A stretch of 64,000 nt of DNA, taken from assembly GCA_013398175.1 (NCBI GenBank), contig VZRZ01004927.1:503418-567417 (forward strand). The letters run 5' to 3'. The notes below the pieces were generated by a model, which was given only the letters and a program-made list of their open reading frames with translations, had not been told where the DNA came from and did no database searches. Source of the DNA: Climacteris rufus. Taxonomy: Eukaryota; Chordata; Aves; Passeriformes; Climacteridae. The translations under genes and the position numbers were made by a program. Each line of letters opens with the position of its first letter. The first letter of the stretch is position 1. Shown piece after piece: positions 51,901 to 62,870 of the stretch.

Positions 51901-54900
51901 ATCCTGGTATTTTGTCTTGCTAGAGTTTACAGCTATGGGATTGCAGGAGCTAAGCTGCTGCAGCCATCGAGCTTCAACCTGCACCCCACAATAAGGCAGT
52001 TGGCTGGATTTACAGGATCCCCACCCAGAAGCACAGGCGGGAGTTGAGTCGACTCTATTTGTTCACACTGCAACTCAAAAGCATGAGCCTGGTGTAGGTG
52101 GCCCACAATTTATCCATCGAGGAATCAAGGGCTGTATGCTGCTGCCAGGTGACCCCATGCGCAGGGGGCTGGCTCAGCACACACCACAGGGCTCACCCAG
52201 GATGTTGCATGACTGGCTGGAGCACAGGCCAGGCTGAGCTCCATGCTGTTACTGCTGCACTGCAATCAGTAACCAAAACTGCTAATTTAAAGCTAGCTCA
52301 AGAGTGCTCCCACAAGTCACAGTCCTGCTTCTGCATAGGCATAGTGTGTGTGCACCCTAAGTCGAACTGCCAAACAAATATCACTGACATTAAGTCCTTT
52401 TGGTCTTCATTAGCATTTGGGAAAAAACATTAGAAATTTCTCCCTCTCTCTTCATACTTGTAAGAAAAGTAAGAATGTAGTTTAGCACATACTTAAAATG
52501 ACAAAATGTGTTGGAATATTCATATTTCCCTTTTGCTTCTTCAGAAGTTGTGCTCTGCTCTGGCACCCAGCTGTATTTTAGAGTTATAGCTCCACCCCTC
52601 ATATCACAACTTCTCCTTTGTCCCAGGCACTGTCCCTAATTGTGTACCTATTACATGGTCTTTTGCTTTTCTTCCCATCCCAAATCTTTGCTCCTTCATG
52701 ACAAATACAGATTTTCTGTCTTTTCCCCAGGTACCAGCTATAGTCATTTAACTTCCTTCATTCATGACAGAAGTTTTCCATAGTAAGAAATACTGCTTCT
52801 TTGATAAAGTGCAAAATAATTTAAATTGTTGCAGAATGAGCCAACAGTTTCCAAAACTGATCCTTCTGCAGATCCACACAGCAAAGCCATGTATGTACCC
52901 ACAACTGAAAGATTTCTGTCTCTCCCAGTGTACTGAGAGCACAGTACTGAGCCAGTACGGTAAGGCTCAACTTCTAGAAGACCTCCAAAGGGTGTCCTAA
53001 AATAAATCTTAACCTGTGTCAAAGATGAGTTAAATTAGTAGTGAGAGACAAAACATGGTTTTGTTTTCTTATTAAAAAAGCTCGATTCTGCAATAACTGG
53101 ATCAGAGCCTATTTTCAATGGCTTATGCCTTCTTATTGAGGATGTATTTACCTTGGATCTATCAGCCACAGGGATTGCACTTAATACCAGCGGCACTTTA
53201 CCAGAGAAAAAAGGATGGTTAAAACTTTGCTGATGTTCAATTCTCCATTCTGCCATGGGAAAATCACTGAATTTCCATCTCATTTCCCCACATGCAGAGT
53301 GGAATAACTGTAGGCAACAGAGGCCTTGTAAAGGTGGAACTTCATTGATATTATACTGATGAGAGACATATCACACACAAGATGATATTATACTGATGAG
53401 AGACATATCACCACAAGAAATCCTACATCTATGCACCGAGAAGAATTTCCAGGGTCTGTCAGCTGCAGTGGAAATGCCCCTGCCAGATAAATTTTCTTAA
53501 CACTCCAGCTGGATTCACTTGTCTGGCAGAGGACTTCAGTCTCCCATCCTCAGCTGGCTCTTGCCGATCAGGTTACTTTCACGAGCCTCAACTTCCCCCA
53601 TTTCTGCTGTTTTGAGGAATGCTCCAAGTCAGAATAAGCCATTTATTAAACTTAACAAAAGACAGTCATTCATCACGCTAAATCTACAAACGCCTTTTTC
53701 CACCATGCAAGGCACGCAACAAGCACCAGAAGGTGAAACAGTATTTGTAAGCAAAAGCCATTTTGACACGTTTCTCAAACATCTGTCTGAATCACATCTT
53801 TGTTTTTCCTTTTTATTTCAACACAAAGGCACACAAGAGATGCACAAGATTCCCATCCACATTTATTTTGAAACAATTTACGCTAATTAGTGAAGGACCA
53901 TTTCCTTCTGAAACAGGAGCAGCAATAGCAAGCAGTTACTCTTGTATTAAATGTCCACCTGCAGACATCCTAAAGCTTTTCTCACAGCTTGACTTTAGCT
54001 TTTGATGTTTTGTCAGTTCTTCTTTAGGCAACATTTGCTAATTTGTCTTCAGAAACTGCCGTTCTTACTGCACCTTTGTCAATTGCTATCCTCACCCTGC
54101 CATTTCCATTTCCATGAACCCAGCAAAATTATCTGCATGCCATTTGTCCTACACTACAGCTCACAGTGGAGAGAAACCACAAGCCAGCACATCTCAGCCG
54201 GGCAGATTTTTAGTTACATCGGTCTTATCTCTCCTAGGCAAACTAAAGCAAAGGGTAACAGCCATGAGTGATTTGCAGCACGAATGAAAAAGGAGCCACA
54301 AGAAACAAGAGGCTGGCCAGATCAATAAAAGCTGCTTGAGGTCCTTGCTTGCCACCTCCACGCACCCTCTCCCTGGAGGTCTGCAGCCCAGCACAGAGCC
54401 ATGACCTGCTCACAGAGCAGTGCTGGTGACTTCAAATCACCAGGCCACTCCAGCACCTGGCAGCCCCCAGTGGGCTGTCCTGCCATATTCCCAACCACTG
54501 AAATACATAACTGCTGTTCCTTGGTAGCACAATCCTGAGAACACTGAGTGCTTTATAGAAGGAGCACCCTTCTCAGAGGAGTTAAGCATTACTAGAACGA
54601 TAAAGCTCTCTGTACCTTTTGGGAATATAGTCACAAGTACACACTGGAGTAACCACATTGCATAGCCCAGAAGAACAAGTAGAAAATTTAAAGAACTAAT
54701 CATATAGATTCAGCTGCCTCTCTACTTCCCTGGTTAACTTCAGGCGTCTCCCTTTACCAGCCACAGACCACAGTATTTGGGCATTAAAATTAAAGCTTTA
54801 CTAGTCAGAAGCTGACCTTGGATACAGTATGGCAAATAGAGTGATGCAAAGAATTCCCTGTAGGCAGCCACAATGCTCAGAAGACATTGTTGCTCTAAGC

Positions 54901-55160
54901 TAGGGCTCATAAACCACGTTTTCCAAGAGCCAAAGCACCATCATTAATCCCATACCTCTGCTTTGGCCCCCTCAGCTCTACTGTGTCACAGAACCAGAGT
55001 GATAGATCTACCACAGCACTAATGCCCTCACCAGAGAATTTTAAATCCCTGATAGCCAGAGTCACCTTGATGTCTTTTCCTCCTCTCCCAGAGCAAGGCC
55101 AAGCATGGCTATCCCTCTTCCCTCATATCAGTTCAGATTGCTTTAATCCTATCTTTTCTT
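45976..55160 (-). other. MDGA1: MDGA1 intron 1 segment downstream of the CR1 copy
   Basis: About 9.2 kb of intron. A recent-looking tandem duplication lies at 53347-53420. Around 48850-48960 the sequence carries paired AAGCTTAAT motifs and TAATCC / GGATTA-type cores. No open frame resembles a known protein, and I see no RNA gene. Confidence 0.75.
53347..53420. repeat. Tandem duplication, about 37-base period, two copies
   Basis: A 28-base segment starting GATATTATACTGATGAG (53347-53374) recurs exactly at 53384-53411. The following ACACAAG-like linker is repeated with a small length change. The near identity suggests a recent duplication or a variable-number locus. Confidence 0.9.
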
Positions 55161-55164
55161 TTTG

Positions 55165-55357
55165 AGAACCAAAACAAACCCAACCAAACCCTAAGCACAC
55201 AAAAACCCCAATCAAAACAAACAAACAACAACAACAAAACAACACCCAAAAAAACCAACCAAAAGAAAACCACAAAAATCACCAAACCCACAACTACAGA
55301 GTTATGGTTTTGGTTGGTTTTTTTTTGTTTTGTTTTTTTTTTTTGGGGGGGGGGGGG
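55165..55357. repeat. A/C-rich low-complexity tract, inverted repeat and poly-T/poly-G run
   Basis: An (AAAC)/(AAC)-rich tract at about 55165-55290 is followed by a poly-T stretch and 13 consecutive G at 55345-55357. The 17 bases at 55248-55264 (A-run, CCAACC, AAAA) are the exact reverse complement of 55308-55324, with a 43-base spacer. Confidence 0.85.
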
Positions 55358-55559
55358 AGTGAAAAGTTAATGAAGGATTTAATAGGCTTGCACTCACTTT
55401 TTTGTATAATCTTTGTTTGGAAATGGACAAGAAGGAATGGGAGAATGGCACTTTCATAATCCAGAAGCGAGTGAGGAAGGAGAGAGAGGAAAACAAATAG
55501 AAAACGGGGAAAAGTTTAAAAAAGGGGTGTGCGTGTGTGTGGTTATGTAGTGCTTGGGC

Positions 55560-56280
55560 CCAGTGCGGCAGAGCTTTAGATCCTAAAACAAAGCCGGGAG
55601 AGAGGCAAAGCCGAACGCAGGCGGCCGTGGCCAAAACCTGGACGCGGCAGCCCCATCGCGGGCGCTCGCTCCCGCGGACTTCTGCCTCGCTCCCANNNNN
55701 NNNNNNNNNNNNNNNNNNNNNNNNNNNNNNNNNNNNNNNNNNNNNNNNNNNNNNNNNNCTTCTGCCGCGCTCCCACAGGCGCTCCGGGAAGCCGCCGGGA
55801 AGATGGAGAGCGCGGTTTGCCCCACGTCCGCCGAGGTGGCCACGGAAAGAACGAGCCGCCGCCTCCGGGCGCTCCCCGGCCAGCCCGGCACCGGGGCCGC
55901 GCCCCACCCCGCCCCACGCGTGTCCGGCCGGGACGCGGCGGATCCCGCAGCGGGAGCGCGTCCCGAGGAAGTCCCGGCCCCGTCCCTGGCGGGGAAGGGG
56001 CGCTCGCCGGGAGCCCCCGCGCCGGGGCCGCGCAACGCCTCCCTCTGCCGGGCAGCGGCGGAGGCGCGGCCCCGCCCAGATGTGCTCCGCAGCCGCAGCT
56101 GGACAGGAGCCCGCCGGCAGGACGGGAAAGGACGGGCAGCCTTTCCCTAGGCTGGGAAGGCAAGCAGGGGCCACCTGTGGCGGCGCGCTCTGTCGGGGCA
56201 GAAGTCAGGACAAAAAGCGGGAGTCGAAACCTTCGTTCCGAGAAACACCTGCTACTGGGCACAAAGGCTCTCTGCCTCCC
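55560..56280. promoter_or_regulatory. Intronic CpG island, interrupted by an assembly gap
   Basis: The segment is GC-rich and dense in CpG, unlike the intron on either side, and contains GC-box-like CCCCGCCCC sequences near 55906 and other G/C runs. It lies about 6.3 kb inside intron 1 from exon 1. Long open frames on both strands cross it, but they are explained by the lack of AT-rich stops and by unknown bases, so no protein is called. It may be an alternative or antisense promoter. A GC-rich repeat is another possibility. Confidence 0.6.
55696..55758. other. Assembly gap of 63 N
   Basis: Sixty-three unknown bases. The 17 bases before the gap (CTTCTGCCTCGCTCCCA, 55679-55695) are repeated with one mismatch just after it (55759-55775), so the gap probably covers a tandem repeat or a forced join. 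Confidence 0.98.
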
Positions 56281-59200
56281 AGCATGTGCTGTCCCAGCAA
56301 ACCTGTTGGTAACAGCGCTTCTCCTACTTGAATTTTGTTGAGCTAATATCAGCTGTAGCCCAGGAATCTCCCTTCCCTGACTCCACTTCTTGAGCTTTCC
56401 GAGCTCTTTCCTAGATCTTTAATGCAGTTTTTGATTGTCAGCTCCATGGATTATCACACATTTAATTTCTTCTTTTAAACAGTAAGCAAATCATTGGCTA
56501 TAAGAAATAAACTTCTGTTGTTTCTTCAACCACCTTCCCCAAATAAGGGGCAGATGAAAGGTTTTTTCTTTTCAAATCCAAGTACTCTGGATCCTACCAG
56601 AGTAGAGATCTCACGAGATGAATATGGGGACAGAGACATGAAACACACAAACTCTCCCACTTCTCAGCACATCACGCTCTCTGGTGGATCCTGAAGGCCT
56701 TGCCAGATCAGCATTCTGCTGTGCGGTGCCAGTGCCATAGCCCTCCCCTGTCCTCCACAAGCCCAAGGGACATTGGCACATTTTCTCCTTTCGAATTTAA
56801 ACCAGTGGATGATGACCAGCAAAAGGTATCTGGGACACAGGCACTTGATGTGTTCACCTTGACCGCTTGAGACCAGAAATGGTCTCAAAGTTCTCTTAAC
56901 AGTTTCAGTGTACCTAAGATCTGGGCTACCGGGTATTGCTTAAAGAAACACATCTTGTATCACCAGAAGTGGGTACCCACAGCCTCTCCAAAAACAAACC
57001 AACATTATCCACTGTCTCTTGCTTAGCAGGCTCATCTTCCCCACAGCAAAACACAGCTCCTTCTGACGACACAACACAGTGACCATCTGCACAGAAAATA
57101 CCAACATCTCGCCTGTCCTGAGGAGAACTTCACCAATGAACTGTCTCTCCAGAGCTACACAGGCAAACCAGTTGCCTGTGGTATCACCTTATGCCAACTA
57201 AAGAAGCCTTTTGCAGGCAGGTTTCAGAACATTTCCACAGAGTAAGAAACACCTTCCACCCCAAGCTGTCTTTCACTAATAGAAATGCATCTTTCTCTAC
57301 TGCTTTTGTCAGCACACTGCCACTGAGCAGAAGGCAATTTTTCCCCACACCCCCTAACTCTGCCCTCCTCATAACAAGCCACAGCCATGCAGGCATAATT
57401 CTTAGCTTAATGCTAATAGACTATGCTTAATGAACCGAGAGCACAGTATGTATGGAGGGAGGGACTGGAAGCCTTTAACTGCACTATTCAAGCAAGCAGA
57501 ATAGCAGTAACTCATCAGAACACAGGCAAAACAGTAGGGCTTCTGGTTGATGGGAAGTGTCACAAGATCCCTCAGTTACCTGCATGGAAATCACTTTGTC
57601 TTTACTTAAAAATAAGAATAGGAGCCTCAGCAGCACAGCACCCCTTACTGCCAGTACTGAATTGCTGTCTTGACTACTGAACCTCCAGGGCCATCTTCTG
57701 CTGCATCTTCCACTTATTGGAAGTCACTTACTACACCTACCTCTCCCTCCTTCAAACTCATCCGGAATCACATATATATATTTCAAAAATGCCAGTGGAA
57801 ACCTGACACGGTGATAATTTTAAGAGCTGTGCTGTTCATGTCAAATTATTCAACATCTGTCTTCATGTTCCCACAAAAATTAGCATAGGATGGTGGTTTC
57901 TGATGACACCTATAGTGAAATATTTTGACTTCATCCAGCAAGTTGCAAACAACCTGTCAAGAGCATAATGTCAGTTTTCTAGTACTGCATATTAAAGTCA
58001 ATTGAGGGCTTATGCGGTGTGTGAAGCTACTGACCTGACCTAAAACCAGAGGCTCTAGTGTCACAGAAGAGTGAATTTGACACATTGCAGCTGAAGAATA
58101 GCAAGCCATTCTGAAGCACTGGGCTGGACAGATTTAATGCCTTGACCTTAAAGAGCTGATCAAGAACTATGCAAATCTTGGATCAAACCAGTCCATCGGT
58201 GAGACTATTTCTATGGCACTCCAGTTAGAAAACTCATTCCTCAAAAGGCTGTATACAGTCTAGGCCACCACAGATTAAAGAGCTGGATAACAAAGAGAAA
58301 TGGTTGAGCACAGAGGATGTGTGTACACGTGTGTATGGTTATATATAAGTATGCACGTATTTTGGAGGGCCACTGTGCTCAAGCATCACATTTCCCAAAC
58401 AGAATCAGCCAAGAAGTGGCTCAGAGGAGCCAGCTCCATCACTCCTTAAGCCAGCAATCTGTTCAGCCATTTCTGAGGACACAGGGTGCACTGAGATGAC
58501 AGCAAGGTGGCTGAAAAGCTCCATGTGTTGTCCCCCTGTTACTGCTGACAAAACAGCTCTAGGCAGAGGCAGGTGAGAGGGATGGACCCAGATCATCAGG
58601 CTCCAGGTGACATCAGAGTGCCTGTGCCCCAGACACTGTCAGCAGAAGACACGCACACAGGTTGCAAGACGGTGTGAGGCAGCCTACACTAAAAACTCTA
58701 GGAAAAGTGGTTTTACTTTAAAAAACAGGCAGAAGGAGCAGGAAACAAACCATGTCGTGTGTACATGAAATGAAAACGTGTGGATGTTTACAGCCTAAAC
58801 CCAGGATATGTTTTACTAGGACATTCCTCCATCACAGACATAAGGAAAGAGTCTTCCACTACTTGGATGTTTTGGGGGTTTCTTTGCTATCTGTAGTGGC
58901 ATCTCAGGGCTGATTCAGTGTGATGGTGTTTCTCTTTAAAGAAAGAGCCCTAACAGGTCATTTATTCCCCACCTCAGAGGCCAGGGCAGGACTACACAAC
59001 ACTCCAAGTACTTCACCCCACCAGTTTCAAGTACAGTCCATCCAGCCCCTCTGATCATGATTGCAGGCAGCTTTCCTTGCTGTCCAGCCTAAACATTTCC
59101 TTTTATTCCCTTTCCATCACCTTGCTGAATGTAGCCCCTCATCACAAACTGTGATGCCCATTCCTGAAATGCCTTTTCTGCAGGTGAATTTTGAGAGGCA

Positions 59201-61284
59201 GGGGACAAAACATCCCACTTTCTTATTCCACCTGAAAGGCTGCTGCTGATCAGCTGGACTGTGCTAATTGCAAGACAACCCAGAAGTGTTAATTATACAC
59301 TGCACATGGAGCAAACACAGCAGCAGCACTGTGCACACTGAGCCAGAGCTACCCAACTCCTGAAATCTAGAAGGATGAGTGGGAAGCAAGAGGCACACTT
59401 TTCCCTTTGAATGCCACCACCACCTCCCAATCCTCCCCTCTCAGTCTAATTTATAGTCTTTAAGTGTTGATAACTCCTTGAAGGGCAAGTCCCCTGTCTG
59501 CTTACCTCTTCCTTCCTCCTCCCCAATTCTGACATTTTCTAGAGATCTATTACAGTTTGCTCCTCATCTTGCCCAGCAGTATTAATGCACCAGGATTGAA
59601 AGGCACATGCAGCCCGGGAAATGGGCTACCACAAAAGGCTGATAAAAGTTGCCCCTTGGAAGTCTGCTGAATTGCCTTCCCCATCAGGCCAGCGTTGTCT
59701 CACTGCAACAAACAAGGCTGAAAGAATGGGATCAGCTAATGAGAAGAGGGTTTCAGACACACTTCAGTCATTACAACAAATGCCAATTTATATAACAACC
59801 CTCTTCAGGTAGCAGACTAAAAGCACCTTGACTCCTAATTAAATTGCACCTCGATTGCAAATGCTTCTTTCCCAGAACCCCCCTTATACACGTTTTATTT
59901 ATACCATTCATCTCAATAAACCTCTCCAACAACTCTGCTCTCTTAGACAGAGGTCTTTTGTGTGCTTCCATGTGGGTGTATTATTTAAAGGCTACGTCAC
60001 ATGGATACTTTATCTTGTTTAATCTGATTTAATCTCAAGAGATTTGCTAAAGTAAAATGTATTTATAGACCCATATAGATGCCTCCCCCAAACTCCACTG
60101 CCAATATTCTAAAGCAGAAAACCACACCTGAACCATGACACTTGAGTTCCTGTAATTTTTACATTAGGTGACACACGAGATCGACATTCACAACACAGAA
60201 TGGTGAAATACAGCTCAAAGCTATGGTGAGAGACCAATATAGAGGAAAAACCCAAGTGTAGGGAGGGCAGTAGGACTAATTTCTAATCCTGGTTTTTCCT
60301 TGCAAATATAACAATATTAATCCAGCTCTGCTTGAGCCATCAGTAACAGCAATCTCACATCCAAAGAAACAGTGCAGGCTGCACAAGGCATGAAATCAGC
60401 CAGGGTAGTGGACTGAAGGCAGGATTGGTAAAGACAATATGAAAACTATTAGTCACCATCCAAGTTTGCAGCGTGCTGATGCCACGAGACACTGCTCTGG
60501 GCTGCACTCAGCAACAACTGCATATTAAGGCTCCTGTTGTTCAATAGTTTGAAGAGGTAGGGGTGGAAAGAGGAAGGAAGAGACTGGATTTCCCCTTTGT
60601 GTAGTTAAATAAGAGAACAGATAGAAGTAGTGTACCATTTTGGCTTAAAAGGATGCCTTCATCTTAGTGTACGTCTACATCTGTGCTTTCTTTTGTACAC
60701 AGCTTCTTCAATCTCTCTCTGAGAGAAAAAGACAAAAACATCAGTAAGTTGTTCTGAAGATCTAATAGCAGCAACTCTGCCAAATGCAAGTTCACTGAAG
60801 TGTATGAAAATATACAACAGGCAACCTTCTAAAGCATATTTAAGCAAACCTGGTTTTAAGCTCTGTCCCTCTTGCTACAATCCTAAGCACTGAGGCCATT
60901 CTACAGCAACTGACAGCTATTCAGCAGCAAACACACTGAAGTGAAATAATAAAAGTTCGGCTAGAAGCAGATTGCCTGTTTTAAAGGATTAAATAGCATG
61001 CCCTGACCAGGTTTCTGTAGCACAAGCTCATTCTACTCCTCATCTTTCCAGCCTTTCAAGGGTCATAAAATTTTCCTCTGGACATGCAGGCTGGGAGAAA
61101 ACACATATACTGAGAGGAAGAAAGAAATAAAAAAAAAATAAAGGAAGCTAAACACCCTCTATTTAAAATGGTTATTTTACAAAACAGACCCAAACTCAAA
61201 TTAACATCCCAATCCTCAAGGAAAAAGGAGGAATTGTTTCTATTTAAGAAATACATCATTAAAAAGTGACCTACAAAGACTTAC
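56281..61284 (-). other. MDGA1: MDGA1 intron 1 segment upstream of the CpG island
   Basis: About 5 kb of intron with a TG/TA-rich patch at 58317-58362. An AT-rich stretch at 59800-60070 has unique-looking sequence with TAATTAAA and ATTGCAAAT motifs. No gene or known repeat is recognised. Confidence 0.7.
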
Positions 61285-61344
61285 CCATAGTCAGTGAGAC
61301 TGAACTGATCTTTGCCAGAGCTCACACAAGAGACTGGCTGCGTG
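61285..61344 (-). other. Candidate cryptic or poison exon in MDGA1 intron 1
   Basis: On the minus strand a strong acceptor (CTCCCTCTTTTTTAACAG) is followed by 60 bases and a strong donor (TGG|GTAAGT). Inserted between exons 1 and 2, it would bring a TGA after eight codons. Only the splice-site strength and spacing support it; it may be unused. Confidence 0.25.
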
Positions 61345-62541
61345 CTGTTAAAAAAGAGGGAGCGGGGGGGCTGGATTCTCTCACTGGGGTCTCTCTTCAG
61401 AGCTCAGAGAGCTTGGCTTGTTAGAGGCAGTGGCATGCCTTCCAGAAGGACTTTACAGCAACGCACAACTGAGTTGTAAGCCAAGATAAAGCCGGCTTGT
61501 TATGAGAGACAAGTCTTGTGGGTTGCTTTATTTATTTTTTCCCAGTGTATTGGAAATGCAGGTCTTGTAAAGCAAGAATTCAGAGAGGGCTCGGAGAGGG
61601 AAGGGGGGGCTGCACGGCTGGCTAAAGTAAACCCCGGGTGTTCTCTCGGGCCGGGGCTGTGCTCGGTGGCACGGGGTGCCATCCCCCGCCTCTGCCCTCG
61701 CACTGAGGGGCTGCAGAAGCCAGACCTCTCATGAGGAGACCACCCGAGCTCGCCATTTGCCACCCTGAGTGCAAACAAGGAGAGTAAGCTCCGTAAATGA
61801 AAAAATAACAAGAGTAAAAGAGGAAAAAAAACCCCCAACCAACTCGACATCAGCACTGACACAAACCATCACCCACCCATCTCCATCACCTTAAGAAGAA
61901 AATCAGCAGCAAAGTTCCTCAGGGTGCAAACCCAGCCTCGCCTGGCCCCCCCAGCCCGGCGGGGCTGGCCGTGGGGAGCAGCGGGGAGCCGGGACAGGGC
62001 GGGCAGCCGCCCCGGCAGCCGGGGAGCCGGGAACGAGCCCCCGGCGCGGCAGCCCGGCCGCCCTTCTCTCCGCTTCCCCGTGCCGGTGGTCCAGCGAGGA
62101 AGGAAACCGGCAAGAGCAGCGCGGGGAAGGCATCCTCCGTCCTCCCCCTACCCCAAAGAAAAGGCAACTCGGAGGTGCTCCCGGAGCCGCCCCCGCCGGC
62201 ATCAGCGTGGCGTCCCCAAGCGAGGCGTGTGGGGAGAGGGGAGGCAGGGCCGGGGCTCCAGTCGCTCCCCCGGCGGCAGCCCCGCCGGCGGTCCCTGCGT
62301 GCCATCTCGGCGGACTCGTACATGGGAGGTGGCCAGAGGTTACGGCGAGGAATTACGAAGTAGCTACAGGCGCTGGAAGCCCTATTGCTGCATCAGTCTC
62401 TCCGCTCAGGCTGAGACGAGGTTCGGCGGCATCATTTACTTTCTCCTGCAGGTGCTTTTTAACTTTGATCCCACCGCCGCCGCCTGAGCCCTCGCCCCCC
62501 ACCCCTCCTCCGCAAACAGCGACCGCGACACCGTCTCTTAC

Positions 62542-62608
62542 CGTACACCCCTTGTCCCCTGCTGTACACCGGCACCAGAGACAGGAATAAAAAGCAGATC
62601 ATGTCCAT
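62542..62608 (-). CDS. MDGA1: MDGA1 exon 1: start codon and signal peptide
   Basis: The exon encodes residues 1-22 plus the first base of codon 23. The peptide starts MDMICFLFLSLVPVYSRGQG: a short N-region, a hydrophobic core of about ten residues, and a likely signal peptidase site near Ser16-Gly18. This is the expected secretory signal of a GPI-anchored surface protein. The start was chosen because its context is strong (A at -3, G at +4) and the 22-residue length before the junction equals that of mammalian MDGA1. The donor is G|GTAAGA with intron phase 1; the split codon joins exon 2 as Ala23. An in-frame ATG at 62666-62668 could extend the protein by 20 residues but has a weak context (C at -3, C at +4). 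An in-frame TAG at 62786-62788 bounds the frame. The exon sits inside a CpG island. Confidence 0.93.
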
Positions 62609-62610
62609 CT

Positions 62611-62628
62611 TCAAGGCAGAGCCTTCAT
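62611..62628 (-). CDS. Five-codon upstream ORF before the MDGA1 start
   Basis: ATG at 62626-62628 opens a frame reading Met-Lys-Ala-Leu-Pro and stops with TGA at 62611-62613, two bases before the main ATG at 62606-62608. Its context has G at -3. Being 20 bases upstream of the main start, it is very likely in the mRNA, and it could lower or regulate initiation at the main ATG through leaky scanning or reinitiation. Translation is inferred, not shown. Confidence 0.5.
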   Translation of the reverse strand: MKALP

Positions 62629-62792
62629 CGCCGGCGAAGAAAAACAGCCAAAACAGCTCAGGCAGCATCCGGCGGGGGAGCGGGGAGCAGCCGAAAGCCT
62701 CCTGAAACGCCGCCCCATGCGCCCCGCTCCGCGCCGGGCACCGGCGCCCCTCGGGCGGAGCAAGGGACCCCCACACCGGGGCCGCCTAGGGG

Positions 62793-62870
62793 TAAATTTT
62801 AAAATTTAAAAAAAAAAAAAAAGAAGAAGAAAAAAGGAAGGAGAGAGCGAGAGCAGGAGGCAGGGAGGGC
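62793..62870. repeat. AT palindrome plus poly-A and purine-rich tract
   Basis: A perfect 16-base palindrome at 62793-62808 runs into an A-run, then AAGAAGAAGAAAAAAGG and GAGA-rich sequence to about 62870. It is a strand-asymmetric purine tract inside the CpG island. Confidence 0.85.

Larger units (their letters stand above)
1..62608 (-). other. MDGA1: MDGA1 gene, 5' portion (locus span from start codon to left window edge)
   Basis: Five exons on the minus strand join into one open frame of 237 complete codons. It reads as a signal peptide followed by two Ig domains that I recognise as MDGA1 (segments such as CVVKEDNISERVYTIREGD and VFLRCTVNSNPPARFIW). MDGA1 is a GPI-anchored Ig-superfamily protein of neurons. 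Its N-terminal Ig domains bind neuroligins, mainly NLGN2, and compete with neurexin, which restrains synapse formation. It also acts in cortical neuron positioning. Intron phases are 1, 0, 1, 0, 1, so each Ig domain is built from two exons, with phase-1 introns at domain borders and phase-0 introns inside the domains. The remaining exons lie left of position 1. MDGA2 is the main alternative; the residues match MDGA1 better from memory, but no alignment was run. Confidence 0.93.

Noticed and set aside
55302..56341. Long overlapping open frames (up to 290 codons) on both strands across the gap
   Set aside because: They run through unknown bases and a CpG-rich block with few stop codons, show no domain, and exist on both strands at once. 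They are treated as composition artefacts.
61900..62487. Open frames of 99-187 codons on both strands beside exon 1
   Set aside because: GC-rich CpG-island sequence; proline/arginine/glycine-rich translations without recognisable domains, open on both strands.
62666..62776. Start of the MDGA1 protein at 62776
   Set aside because: The codon there is GTG, not ATG; the canonical ATG at 62606-62608 has strong context and the family's usual length.
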